NCBI RefSeq assembly: GCF_964340395.1 | Contig: NC_135565.1 | Coordinates: forward strand, 11,566,742-11,630,741 | Direction: 5' to 3' | Length of the DNA stretch: 64,000 nt | Source: Glandiceps talaboti | Lineage: Eukaryota; Hemichordata; Enteropneusta; Spengelidae | Part shown: one piece after another, positions 1 through 11,690 of the stretch | How the letters are laid out: each line of letters starts with the position of its first letter | Position numbering within the stretch: the first letter of the stretch is position 1 | Translations under genes and position numbers: made by a program | The notes under the pieces: model-generated | What the model saw: only the letters and a program-made list of their open reading frames with translations | Database searches by the model: none | Told to the model about the DNA's origin: nothing

Positions 1-62
1 AATTTAGTACACTAAAATTTAGGTATGATTTTAAAAAAAAGTCCATTAATATTGACTTCAAA
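1..62. other. Unassigned flank
   Basis: Short AT-rich sequence before the first repeat. I see no coding signal in it. Confidence 0.5.
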
Positions 63-555
63 TATGAGATCACACGACTGGAGCTAACGACAGTGATAGT
101 TGGACTTAGTGGAACGTCAGCAGGTATGTGTGTACAGCATTTGCACGACGGTGGTATCTACTAGCTTTAGTCTTATATTACATTGCAGCACATTAACTTG
201 ACTTCGTCATTACATGAAGATAAAATGTGTTAGGAACAGCTAGATATCTGATGGTCGTTGAGGGCGATCGTCGATTAGATTTTCAGGTGCAATTTGATTC
301 TATGAGATCACAAGACTGGAGCTTACGACAGTGATAGTTGGACGTAGTGGAACGTCAGCAGGTATGTGTGTACAGCATTTGCACGACGGTGGTATCTACT
401 AGCTTTAGTCTTATATTACATTATAACACATAAAGACTCATTAACTTGACTTCGTCATTACATGAAGGTAAAATGTGCTAGGAACAGCTAGATATCTGAT
501 GGTCGTTGAGGGCGATCGTCAATTAGATTTTCAGGTGCAATTTGATTCTATATTA
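63..555. repeat. Tandem duplication, unit about 240 bp, two copies
   Basis: The block from about 63 to 303 is repeated almost unchanged from about 304 to 553. Both copies carry the same landmarks in order: 'gatcaca', 'gactggagct', 'ggaacgtcagcaggtatg', 'gcacgacggtggtatctac' and 'cgttgagggcgatcgtc'. The second copy has a short insertion around 424-434. No open frame spans either copy, so this looks like noncoding satellite-like or segmental sequence. Confidence 0.85.
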
Positions 556-1190
556 AGTGACGTGAGGTTATTATATTGTCTTATTTCCCTCTGAAGTGGG
601 ACGACTAGATATCTGATGATCCATACCACGGATCTATACCATGTCATCTATCCTCATGGATTTGGATCGAAATAACCTTTTCATTTTTGTTCATCTTTCA
701 TGGGAGGGCATATCTTTTTTTTCTTGACTTTTGTAATAGTCGTGGATAAAATAAAACTGATGGAGAATAAGTTTCGTATGCTTACTGCTTGAAATACAGC
801 ATATACGCCCAGGCTTTTGTGTACTTGAGCTGAGTACATACTATTTTTACTGAATACGTAGTGATAAACGTTTTTAAAGGAATGACCCGGAACTACACCG
901 ATACAAACACATATCGGCTGACTATATGTGGTGGAATGACAAGGCTATATTTACTAGACACAGTTTGAAGCAATGAAACAAATTTAATTAATCTAACATT
1001 AGAATAAAAGTATGCAAACATACTGGCATAGATGTTACACAACATTATCTGTTGTTCTCTTTCATGCACATCAGGTTTCCCGTGTGTTCCTCTCGATATT
1101 CTCATTCTTCTCGACATTGTGTAAGAAGTGCCTATATGACTCAACGATTATCGAAAATTAAATAAAGTCAGTAATAAAAATAAAAATAAA
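556..1190. other. Spacer without recognised gene
   Basis: AT-rich unique sequence. The only open frame (minus strand, 893-1144) has no recognisable domain or splice context and I treat it as chance. Confidence 0.5.
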
Positions 1191-1217
1191 ACATACATAC
1201 ATACACATACACACACA

Positions 1218-1268
<51 letters not shown>

Positions 1269-1355
1269 ATCCATGCATGCACGCACGCACGCACACACAC
1301 ACACACATACATACATACATACATACATACATACATACATACATACATACATACA

Positions 1356-1385
<30 letters not shown>
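1191..1385. repeat. Microsatellite (CA)n and (ACAT)n
   Basis: Long runs of CA dinucleotides followed by ACAT tetranucleotides, with a short interruption around 1266-1293 containing CATC and GCAC variants. The open frames read through it are repeat artefacts (Cys-Val, Met-Tyr-Val-Cys). Confidence 0.95.
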
Positions 1386-1386
<1 letters not shown>

Positions 1387-3177
1387 TGTCGATTAACACT
1401 GATGTCTTACAATTCACTTCAAAATTAATGTAATCGCCATCTTGGCTTCAATGATGGCGGCATTTAATACACCAATATATGTTGTGGTCTTAAGACGATA
1501 ACGGTCACGAAAATGGCGATCTTTTCCTTCGATCTACGTCCATACAACGGAAAGCACCCATCCAAATTTTGCCATCACAAATACGTACGTACACTTATAC
1601 TCGTCCGATGTACGTAGTACGTGAATGGTAAACAAAAAATCGCCATTTTCGTGTCCGCCTTCATCATGAGAGAACACGTACAGTAACGATAAGTCTCTTT
1701 GACCTTTGACCTCAGCGAAATAAGAATCGTTTACTGCGATCTTGAATCACATCGCTCATTACGTCCTCCTCTGAAACCCACCTTCATACCACATGTGTGT
1801 AGAAATCGTGAGAAAAATATGACGCGAACATGACAAAGTAGATTGTTTGGGTTGACAAAGGGATTTAGCGGGTTTTTCTCGGGGTTGCACTCTATTTGGA
1901 CATATGAACTAAATTTTGCTGCAATGTTTATTTGGGATTAAGGGCCCGTTGTCAACAGATGTATTTGGTTGAAGTACCAATTACGATAAAGGAATACTTG
2001 TCACCAAACTGAATTATCGAATTAAACAACGTTTTATGTATGTCTGCTAGGTTGGCCTTGGGAAACATTCTCCACTGCAATTACATTCATTTTCGTGTAC
2101 TAAATGTTCATACCACCGACTCTGTCTGCATGTGCTACACTTTAAGATACCGCGCAAGATCTCATTTTCTTGCCACATTGTGTCCAAATGAAATGACGCG
2201 CTGCATGTAGATTCAGACATACCGGCGCCAATGTTTTGATGGCCATGTGGTGGCACCAAGGAGGTTTTATACCTCCCTGGTGGTACTTTATTTCATTTAC
2301 AAATTTCATGAAAACGTGACTCTTTTTGGTTCCTGCGTATTTGTATCAAACATAGCCACTGGACACTAACATGCTCTAACTTAGAGTAATGTATGCTTAA
2401 ATTCAAGGGGGATATATATACACGTCATTTTGAATTAAGCTGGATGTTTACACCGTTCACGTGTTATTCAGTACCTTCCCGCCAAAATAGCTTGACACAA
2501 ATTCTGGCTTGTTTAAAGATCTCAAATTAATCCTAGATTAAATGAAAAGAAACAAATTTTATTGAATACTTTATGACAAAAGTTTAGTAAAATTACGAGA
2601 ACAATTGAAAAATAATTAAAAATGACCCACCTTTTTGATTTCTACCGGATACATCTGGTTTGGAGAGATTTTAGATTTAACTAACAAAGCCTGTACTTTC
2701 ATGTTTTCTAATACATTGTCCACGAAACCTTATCATGATTATTTACCAGGGTCGTAAGCCAAAGTTACAAGGATAAGAATTTCGCCGTGGGAGAACAACA
2801 GGGAATTTTCTGTCATATAGGCTAAGCTCAGGGAGAATGTTGTACAGACACGTTTTGAGTAGCCCTATCATCAGACCGGTCGTTTCTCGTTCAAAAGAAA
2901 CGTGTGATTTGGGGGCAAAGCTGTGAGAATAATGACTCACCAGGACCAGGAGTATTACACGAGTCACGAGATTCATAGTTGGTATCCACTACCAAGCCTG
3001 GATGACCAAGGGGTAGACTCTGGACTGACTTGGAAATCTGTTGATAGTATGTAAAGATGTGATTGATATCAAGACTACAACGTGGCAATGTCAAACAGAA
3101 CCAAAACTGAATGGAACTATGAGGATGTAGGAACGGTAGGGCTGTGTGTGTGTCTCTCTCTCAAACGATATTGATTA
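1386..3177. other. Spacer without recognised gene
   Basis: No gene model can be supported. A minus-strand frame at 2047-2259 is cysteine-containing (CSTC then ECNCSGEC) and could be a decayed exon of a zinc-binding protein, but spacing fits no family I know. Frames at 2743-3094 show no domain. Confidence 0.4.
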
Positions 3178-3261
3178 CCCACACACACACACACACATAC
3201 ATACATACATACATACAGACAATCAGACAGACATATAGACAGACAGACAGACAGACAGACA
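3178..3261. repeat. Microsatellite (CA)n, (ACAT)n, (ACAG)n
   Basis: Three adjoining simple-repeat blocks that grade into each other by single-base changes of the unit. Confidence 0.9.
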
Positions 3262-3781
3262 GAGATTGGCAGAGAGAAAGGGGGTCATTTACACGTGAAT
3301 CAATCTGAATTCACTCAGATATTTCCTGAGGTAACACATTTCTGTTTAAATGTTTATATATGTCATTTAATCTGTAAGTATTCATATCAACTGTTGGTCA
3401 GTTATGCGGAGCTATAATTCTAAATACGAATAATAATTCAGCGATATCAGTATTATAACGCTAGTTTTGTACATGACTGTGTAACATCGGTGACTAAGCT
3501 TATTACTGACGGTAAAACGGATTTTTATGGGATTGCACTCCCGTACCCAAGTTTTCACATGTGGGAGAAAAGATTAAAAGTATAGCTGTACTGCGGGAGC
3601 GTGATATCAAAATGATTTTTACAGAGTCCAAAAAATAGGTCGAACTAAATACAGGTAAACACTGAATATGTGACTATTTGCAAAGATCGACCTCTTGTTA
3701 TTTGTTGCCCAAAATGAAGATTAAAGAAATATAGATAAATGTGAATGTTTATGTACACGAGCAAGATTCAAACAACACGAC

Positions 3782-3973
3782 ATGCTCATTGGATTATGTT
3801 TATTAACTGTTTTTTGTTTTGTAAATCACAACGTGGGTGTCTATGGGATCAAAGTTGAGCGATATGCTGAGATATCGGGCGTTGGCACAGTGTTCACGTA
3901 TCAAGCCAATAATTCAACCAACGTGTACATCAAAACTATTCAGCGATGGTTTATTTATTCAGCCTCTTTTTAA
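3782..3973 (+). CDS. Possible secreted-protein first exon (uncertain)
   Basis: A 63-codon open frame begins with a hydrophobic stretch that looks like a signal peptide (MLIGLCLLTVFCF) followed by a polar segment with an N-glycosylation sequon (NNST). I do not recognise the product. No downstream exon or clear donor could be joined to it, and it ends just before a long microsatellite. It may be chance, a lone exon, or a remnant. Confidence 0.15.
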   Translation: MLIGLCLLTVFCFVNHNVGVYGIKVERYAEISGVGTVFTYQANNSTNVYIKTIQRWFIYSASF

Positions 3974-3988
3974 AGAATGACTAAGAAC

Positions 3989-4045
3989 CATACATACATA
4001 CACACACATATGCAAACTTACGTACGCACGTACGTATGTACTTAC

Positions 4046-4076
<31 letters not shown>

Positions 4077-4151
4077 CATACATACACACACATTCACACA
4101 CACATACATACATACATACATACATACATACATACATACATACATACATAC

Positions 4152-4189
<38 letters not shown>

Positions 4190-4190
4190 C
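3989..4190. repeat. Microsatellite (ACAT)n then (AAT)n
   Basis: ACAT tetranucleotides with CA and CGTA variants, then about a dozen AAT/ATA triplets. The AAT block abuts the 3' tail of the neighbouring minus-strand SINE and probably began as that tail. Confidence 0.9.
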
Positions 4191-4406
4191 TTTATTACTT
4201 GATAGTTCTTTAAGCATATAAACACTTGTCTCCCAAGAAGTCCAGTGAGGGCCATCCCTCATGGGTTCAGTGTTAATGCAGGAGGAAACCGGTGTTGTTC
4301 GATAGAGTCAAACTGAACGACACTCTTCTTACTTACAGCGTGGTAAATTTAATCCCCGACCGCAGTGGTAAGAGGCAAGTGGTTTAACCACTCGGCCACC
4401 GGCAAC
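4160..4406 (-). mobile_element. tRNA-derived SINE, minus orientation
   Basis: Read on the minus strand, this begins with a tRNA-like head: 'GGTGGCCGAGTGGTTAAACC' as A box and a decayed B box near 4349-4361. It continues through a body ending in 'AAGTAATAAAGATTATT' and an (ATT)n tail. It matches the plus-strand copy at 25187-25440 along its whole length with scattered differences. It is a retroposed Pol III element, not a functional tRNA: the body is far longer than a tRNA and the cloverleaf is incomplete. Confidence 0.85.
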
Positions 4407-6020
4407 ATACATACATGACAGAATTGAATTAATAATCTAAGGAAGTCTAAATTGCTTCCAGGTGTTTAAAGCGTTGATATCATAAACAAATATGGCGAAG
4501 GAAAATCAATGTCATTTTTATTGCTTTATTACTTTGAATTAGTGGTGTAACAAGACTTTTACCAGCACACAAAGTAAACTATACTCTAAAACACACAATC
4601 ACCTATTGAACTTGGAATTTGTATTGCTTACTACATAGTAATTAGCAATCTAAGGTGAGTATTAATGCTGTCAAGGTCATTGGCAATATGTTAACCAGTC
4701 CTGCTTATGTATTATAAATCTGTATTTACAAGCTCCAAATAAGTCTTGCGTTAAGAAAAGTGGATAATTCAAGAAAAAGTATAATACATATCAAAAGAAC
4801 TATTAATATTTTCGATGCTATGTTGAATTTAGTTTGGGGAAGTATGTTTTAACTTGAATGCACTGTTGATTATCGACTTGAGCAAACGTAGCAGTTGGTA
4901 TAGGCTGTAAGTTAAATGTATTCTGTACAGTAACCTGTTCACCAGGCTTGAGGGAGAAATGTAACATGGGCCATTAAGCCCTGCAGTAAGTCGTGGTATT
5001 TTTCCAAGTTTTTTAACTATATTTTTAGTTAGCTCTATAGTTTTCTTTTTTAATGGTTGTTGTAACCATATGTTCGAGTAACTAAAACACATACAACCAT
5101 TTTTTTGTGTATGATAAATAAAAACTGAATCAGATAGTAAATCTAGAATTGTGCGTAATTGAAATATGTTAATCTCAATTACTAGCTAGCAAGGATAACA
5201 TTTATTTCACAGCCATTTGGGATTGTACAAAGAATGCTCGTAAATTCTAAATTTTAAATATTTCTGTTGCTTGTTCATGTTATTTTTGGTATTACTACTG
5301 TGAATGTGGACATGTTTTATTTTGATTGAAGTTAATTTAATGTCCACTGTTTACACTTATTTCCAGTAGTTAAGTCATTTGAGTAAAGCAACAAACTTCG
5401 ATGTTTGCTCTGGGAATAACCATGAGTGTATTCACTTTCGCTATGACATGATATCTAAATATAACACTCAATGACATCACCAAGAGGCGGTCGTTTTGGG
5501 GAAAACCCCTAAAGTTACCAGGCTTTAGACCTGCAGCTGTCATCAGTTAAGTGTTCAGTCACATGATGGTCCACTTAGGAATATTAACGTCAATACCAAA
5601 ATAATTACAAAAAGTAGACAACAGAAACATATCTTTTTTTCCTTTAAACTCAATTTTCAAACCAAAAATGTGTATATAGTTATTTTTGTTAAAAACTAAA
5701 AATTTTGTATTCGAAGCAATTTCGCTATCTCGTGAACAATGCTTTTGAATTACTCCAGTCTTACTTTGCATTAAACAACCTCAAAACAGTTGTTATAATT
5801 ATTTTCAAGTCATTTGTTTGCTAGTTAAAATCTCATCCATGTGTCACATCGAAGATTTGTAGAGTCTAATCACGTCGTCATGACATCATTTGTACAGTAG
5901 AACGTCATGATGACGTCATCATAAATACTACGAATCGATTTCAACAAATATTGCAATTTTTAGATTTGTCTGTGCATTCATGTGGGTCTGTCTGTCTCTG
6001 TCTATCTGTATATGTCAAAA
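4407..6020. other. Spacer without recognised gene
   Basis: AT-rich sequence with no convincing exon. Minus-strand frames at 4829-5092 and 5559-5771 carry no recognisable domain. Confidence 0.4.
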
Positions 6021-6800
6021 AAAATCTCAAAAACTGCTACCTCAATTCAATGACATTTGATGCATATGTTCTTCAGGGTTATTGCTAGATATGATAAGAG
6101 TTTTGGTGAATAGTAATGAGTCATTTGCATAAATAATGGTTTTCAAAAATTAGGCAATATCTTAATATATGCTTGAAATATATAATTCGGTGTACAAATT
6201 GATGATGACATATCAAGATAGATTTTACCTTTGATTGTTAATTTGCTGGATTAAAGAGTTTCGGTAATTAGGCAATATCTTAGTATCACAAGCTTCAAAT
6301 TTCATAAAATAATGTACATACGTTAATGATAATTAAAACACAAATATTTTACATAGATTGTTGGCGTAGCTTAGAGTTATATATAGTTATTTGCAAAACG
6401 GACGATAATCGTTAATTAGGCATTATTTTAAATACACATGTTTCAAATTTAATAAAACGGGGTTTCTTGGTTGATAACAGCGCGAAAATGTCCTGTAAAG
6501 CTTGTTGATATGGCTTACATGATACTTGTTCATTTGCATAACTGGGGATCTTAGGAATTAAGAAGGCGAGACCCAAACTTCAGTGGTACATACATTGATT
6601 ATAACAAACAATAAAGTTTATTGTTGTAAGTTTCAGTTCAACGGTAACGTGTTATTTGCATAACTGGTCATGTTTTAATAATTAGGCAATATCTTCAAAT
6701 GTCATGTTAGTTTGCAAATGCATGACAGCATGCTTAATATAAATCTTATTTATGTAATTTTGATGTTGGTGAGTAAATTGTATAATAATTGATTGTAATA
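6020..6800 (+). repeat. Degenerate tandem repeat, period about 120-145 bp
   Basis: The phrase 'attaggcaatatctta' or a close variant recurs at about 6151, 6269, 6415 and 6680. Each is followed by 'gcttcaaatttcata'-like sequence and preceded by 'catttgcataa'. Related sequence occurs inverted at about 21170-21740 and as shorter pieces near 39600-39720 and 55020-55270, so this is an old dispersed repeat family. Confidence 0.7.
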
Positions 6801-7346
6801 TTTACAAATTAGGATATATAGTATGCATATGATAGCGCAGAACTTTGGATGTTCATAATCCGTGCTGGAATTGAACCAATTAAAATATTTGTGGTAAGTC
6901 CTTGCTATGTACACTGAAGGTATCCAGGTTAAACATGGTGTTATCTTATTTTGTTGTGAAATTTGTTTTGTTTGTCGTGATATCCTGTTTTGTGTCAGTA
7001 CGCGCCTCTTAAATTATGGGGTACTTTGTTGTGTTGCAATGCCTCTTTTCATTTACATGCATATTGTGCAATATATAGATACATTTTTTGCAATTCAGTG
7101 AATTCAATGTATGTGTGACTCTACATCTGAATGTTGAATGGTATGTGGACATGTACCTGCAGTATTATTTTTTTCAGACAGACAACCAACAATATATTCA
7201 CAGAAAATAAAATATACATTTTACAGGTTAATGAATGGTCAATTGTATACATAAGTAGTATATTGTATATTATTTACATAGAGAGTGAATAATATACTTA
7301 TCATATATAACGATTATAATTATATCATGATCTGATGATATATTGT
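6801..7346. other. Spacer without recognised gene
   Basis: AT-rich. The plus frame at 6907-7101 (hydrophobic, Cys/Phe-rich) has no domain or splice support. Confidence 0.4.
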
Positions 7347-7353
7347 GTTTATG

Positions 7354-7405
<52 letters not shown>

Positions 7406-7598
7406 CGTTTGTATGTCTGTCTGTCTGTCTGTTTGTATGTCTGTCTGTCTGTCTGACCGTTTGTCTGTCTGTCTGTCTGTCCGTTTGTCTGTCTGTCTGT
7501 CTGTTTATCCGTCTGTCTATTCGTCCGTACGTCCGTCTATGCATGTATGTATGTATGTATGTATGTATGTATGTATGTATGTATGTATGTATGTATGT
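7347..7598. repeat. Microsatellite (CTGT)n and (TGTA)n
   Basis: About 170 bp of CTGT units with CCGT and TTGT variants, then about 65 bp of ATGT units. Confidence 0.95.
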
Positions 7599-8234
7599 GT
7601 TTGTAATATTGTATGCATTTATTGTTCATACAAACATAGTTGCAATGGTATAATATTAATTTTGACAAGTTAATTAATACAGAAATACAACTACTTCTTG
7701 TGCATCAAGTTAATTTAGTTTTATTGATATAGATGACCAGGTCAAGGTATGGGTATCTGGCAGGTCAAGGTATGAGTACCTGGGGAGAGTCCCTAAATGT
7801 AACCAATGCATTAAAACACATCTGTAGACAATCCAGGGTTCATTTAATATGACAAGTTACAGTCACGTGATACCGTTCTTTGGAATATCAATTACTTACT
7901 CGATATAGAAAATAACAAAAACATGTTCATTTGTGCAACATCATTAACTGTTTCCAAATTTGATAAATATAACTGACATAAAAACGTATTAACTCGATAT
8001 GTATATATAGAAAGTTACAAAATGTGTATTTTATTCAATGAGAACACATATTGCGTTTGACTACAATACTCCAAAGTTGATTTAAATAACATTTACAAAA
8101 ATAGGGTTAAGTTTGTGTTTTAAAAATAATTATATACAAGTTACAACATTTCTGTGTAAATAAATGGCAATCTGATGGCAAATGTTTTATATTTCCATAT
8201 TATGTTTGTTTGTTTGTTTGTTTGATTTCATATA

Positions 8235-8600
8235 AGGCCTAATAAAAAATTATATTGTTCCGATCACTCTCAATTTAAGAAAAGGTGGGGTAGGTAGATT
8301 TTTTATTTTTTTTAATCTTTTTTCTGTGTGAGTGTCTAATTCAGGTTTTCCATTGTTTTCCAAATGGTGTCTGTGTTGTTCATTTCTTCTTATCAGATGT
8401 ACAGCAATTACAGATTGAAAGAACAGTGTTATTTTGTCTTTTTAAGTTGATGTCAGATTCTGCATCCACTATTTCTCGTGAGACTTCATAATATTTGCGA
8501 TTTCATTATTTTTTTCTCGAATACGCAAAAAAAAAAAGTTTCGTGAAAAGCTAGGTGGGGTCGGGTAACCGGAACCAAGCAATTATTGTTTTAGGGCTAA
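8235..8600 (+). mobile_element. MITE family 2, copy 1 (most complete)
   Basis: An element of about 366 bp with imperfect terminal inverted repeats. The left end reads 'aggcctaataaaaaatt' followed by 'gttccg'. The right end, inverted, reads 'ttagccctaaaac' followed by 'ttgcttggttccgg'. Internal landmarks 'tgagtgtctaa', 'acagattgaaagaacagt' and 'tctcgtgagacttc' recur in the copies at 13768-14043 (inverted) and 53611-53940. There is no coding capacity, so it is a nonautonomous DNA element. Confidence 0.7.
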
Positions 8601-8973
8601 CTTATATCATTGCATGTCATGTCATGTTGTGCTTGCAATGCTATGTTTCCAACTTTGAACACATGCGTTCAAGCAGCATATACAGCTGACTAAGACTATT
8701 GTGAAGAAACACCATTATTCGAGATCGTGATTCTTTATATTTACTTGTTACTGTCTTCCTTTAATCCATTTTAATATAGTATTATCATGTCTTATTTGTA
8801 TCGTGATATCTGGTTTTGTCATATGGCGTTGTATTTACCTTGTGTCAACCTGTTTACTTTTATCGAGTTTGTTTTTCTTTTTTTTGCCACGCTGTTGCTT
8901 TGCTAGCGCTGTTCCAAGGTGGCACGGGCTACGTATGTTTGCCTGTTTGGTTTATTTTGCATACTGTCAAGTG

Positions 8974-9085
8974 TTATGCTGCGTTATGTTGTATTGTATT
9001 GTATTGTATTGTATTGTATTGTGTTGTGTTGCGTTATGTTGCGTTGTGTTGTGTTGTGTTGTGTTGTGTTGTGTTGTGTCGTGTT
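8974..9085. repeat. Pentanucleotide microsatellite (TTGTA)n / (TTGTG)n
   Basis: Five-base units starting as GTATT and changing to GTGTT. Cys/Val/Leu-rich frames through it are artefacts. Confidence 0.9.
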
Positions 9086-10105
9086 GTACATGTAATTTGA
9101 TGTACAAAGTATGATATGATATTGGTTCACTATTTGTGACAAGTTGTATCTTATATACTTTATATCAGTAAAGTGTACTGGTACTCAGATTATTATACAC
9201 AGAGGTTTGCTTCATTTTGACAATAAATACATAAATAAATAACTTTAGTTTTACTCAGTCAGCTTGATTCTGCTGTGATATTATCCTAGGGCATCGTTTT
9301 TTGACGAATTCCTGTATTCATGGAAACATCTCCTCAGTTACAGATAGATAAATTCTCTTCGACAAAAAAGCTCACACCACTATAGTTGTTTGAACTTAAG
9401 GTTAGCAATAGACCAGCGTCAGCTCCACCTCAATGAACGTTAACTCTTTTCACTTTTCATAAAACTGTGTACCAAACATAGACTGCGCTTAGAAACCTGT
9501 TATTTTGATAAGTATGGGTAACTATTAGAAGAACTTTATGCTGATTTTATTGGATAAAGATTTTCATAAACTTTAAGAAAATCAAATTTGCTCGATTACA
9601 GGTAATGATTGATTACCGGGTTTTGTATTATAATAATTTTAGATTAAAGAATATATAAATGGAAACATTTTAATGACTTGGATCTTTCACTTTGTTTAGT
9701 CTAATTTTAGCATTACACTGGGAATTTTGTGATCACAATGCAACAGCAACTACTGATATTGTGCAATTGAACCGGGGTAAGTTCCACGCCCTTATTTTGC
9801 TGACGCATTAATTACCATTTGAAGTAAAGTCCAAAGTATAATCTACGAGTTGATTATAAATATCTAGTCCTCTAACCCATACGTGAATTTACCTAAAACA
9901 AGATCGTACTAAAACTTACTAATCGTGTGAAATATCATAGTTGTTTATATTCCACATTTAAACTTGCATGTAAACATATAACCACGTGACTGCTGGGTAT
10001 GTCCGAAGTTTGGTAAATTTCGGGGGAAAACAATAACACTTTACCTTTCGAGCTGAGTCTGCGCAGACAGGTGACGAGCGGTCATTGCAAGGGAGTGATT
10101 TATAG
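9086..10105. other. Upstream region of the ETS gene
   Basis: AT-rich unique sequence with no exon I can support. It leads into the CCAAT and TATA motifs of the ETS gene. Confidence 0.4.
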
Positions 10106-10136
10106 CCAATTGTGTGTCACGATTGTGGTATATAAG
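10106..10136 (+). promoter_or_regulatory. Core promoter motifs (CCAAT and TATA) of ETS gene
   Basis: A CCAAT box at 10106-10110 lies about 20 bp upstream of a TATA-like element (TATATAAG, 10129-10136). A start about 25-30 bp downstream would give a short noncoding exon ending at the strong donor after 10241. The assignment is inference from motif spacing. Confidence 0.45.
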
Positions 10137-10159
10137 TACAGATATGTGAAAAGTAGTGT

Positions 10160-10241
10160 ATTAACACGATACCACTTAGCATCTCGACATCATCTCTTAA
10201 GAGTTCTTATCCGAGCTGTTTTTCCTGCAGCCTGTAAAAAG
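10160..10241 (+). other. Likely noncoding first exon of ETS gene
   Basis: The segment ends in a consensus donor, AAAAAG|GTGAGTAT. The next good acceptor in the same orientation is at 13191, just upstream of the ETS gene's ATG. The 5' end is only estimated from the TATA-like element. Confidence 0.45.
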
Positions 10242-10881
10242 GTGAGTATCAAAGTATCACTCAGACAAAATAGTCATTGTATCTGTGAACAACATTCAAA
10301 ATTGCTGCCATTATTGCATTAAAAAATAAACTAATTAGTCTTCAGTAAAATAAACACAAAATAAAACCGTTGACTTGTAAATATGACAAATTAGAGATTT
10401 TTGCATAAACAAAACAATTTGAGTTAATGATATTAACTCAAAGTTTAACTTTTGTGCCTTTAATTAATATATAATTATTGAGAATTTTGCATCATCAGTA
10501 TTATAGTAGTCAATCGTATTCACAATTTCTATGTTATTATAGTTGACTTTGTCTGCTGGAATTATGCTATTTCCGCATCCTTCTGTCGATAAATTCGCTC
10601 CTTCGAGTGAGCCTCATTTACTACAAACCTAAGATTACCACAGACCTTTACTAAAAAGTATCATAGAATGAAAGAATGAGTATTAATACAAGTAAAAAAC
10701 ATAATCTTGCGTTCTTTATTTTGTTAATTCCGACAAGGTAGCTTTCTGATGAGAAGACGCGGAAATATATATGTATAACCAATTATTGCGAAATACATTC
10801 ATTTTTTAAAAATGATCTTCTAGATATGTTTAATCATACTCACATGGATTTTCTTATTTTATCTAATCTGACCAAAACAGT

Positions 10882-11221
10882 TTAAAGTGGCCATATGGAT
10901 GAGGATTAGGTATTTATTTGGAATTTTAGATATATAAAACAATTTTATCATGGCTTACTACTTGAAAAATCAACGTGAAACAATATAGAACAAGTTTTTG
11001 TTTGTAACTCAATAAATTGCAAAACATCAATAAAATGTGTCAATGTTTGTTATTGTACGTTCAATAACAAACGTTTTATACATTTTGTATAGCTGTTTTT
11101 CAATGTATTGAGTTACAAACACAGACTTTGTCAACGTTGTTCCAAATTTGATTTTTCAAATAGGAAGCCATGATAAAATTCGGAAATAATTACCGCATCA
11201 TCATCCATATCGCCACTTTAA
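10882..11221. mobile_element. Palindromic MITE family 1, copy 1
   Basis: An inverted repeat of about 340 bp that begins TTAAAGTGGCCATATGGATG and ends with the mirror image (CATCCATATCGCCACTTTAA). The two halves pair over most of their length around a centre near 11050. It lies inside intron 1 of the ETS gene. Copies at 36141-36490 and 55874-56223 share ends and layout. Confidence 0.8.
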
Positions 11222-11512
11222 TCAGTAAAGAATAACAATTGTTTTGTGAGTCAACAAATATCATTAATTGATCAATTATTACACAATTCTGTCTATAAAA
11301 CACATCTTTTTTGTTTGCCGTTGTAATTACTTGAATAACAAAACTTTGTTCAATTTCCATTTTTACTGAGCGTCAGTAAAAAAACACTAAGTAGCTGTAA
11401 CCGGAACACGTTGATACCGCCTCCGTAAAAGCCATTTTATGCTGAGGTTCTTTGATTTGAATTTCTTAGCTTCGATTGATAATTACAATTTCGCTGCTCC
11501 AAACTGCTCTAA

Positions 11513-11690
11513 ATTCCGGTGTCACGGTAAATAAAAAACGTTACTTCATTTTATTGCGGACGCATTTGCCAAACTATAATAAATTCGCTGCTTTGTTGAA
11601 TTATTTTCCAAATTGATCTCCATTCCGGTGCCAATTGGTAAATGAAAAACGTTGCTTCATTTTATTGTGTACGCATTTGCCAAACTATGA
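11513..11690. repeat. Short tandem duplication, period about 110 bp
   Basis: The block 'attccggtg ... ggtaaataaaaaacgtt' followed by 'cattttattg', 'acgcatttgccaaactat' occurs at 11513-11578 and again at about 11622-11688. It is intronic and I assign no function. Confidence 0.75.

Noticed and set aside
63-555. A CRISPR-like or other short-spacer array
   Set aside because: Only two long direct repeats with no unique spacers. The window is eukaryotic and no array of short repeats with variable spacers exists.
1148-1417. Open frames through tetranucleotide and dinucleotide repeats (also at 7335-7673, 16754-17123, 17367-17985, 20418-20848, 21774-22233, 57568-57824, 61033-61530)
   Set aside because: The peptides are pure repeats (Met-Tyr-Val-Cys, Ser-Leu, Arg-Glu, Tyr-Ile). 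The repeat units lack stop codons, so length is not evidence of coding.
2047-2259. Cysteine-containing minus-strand frame as a RING or other zinc finger
   Set aside because: Six cysteines are present but their spacing fits no zinc-binding family I can name, and there are no flanking exons.
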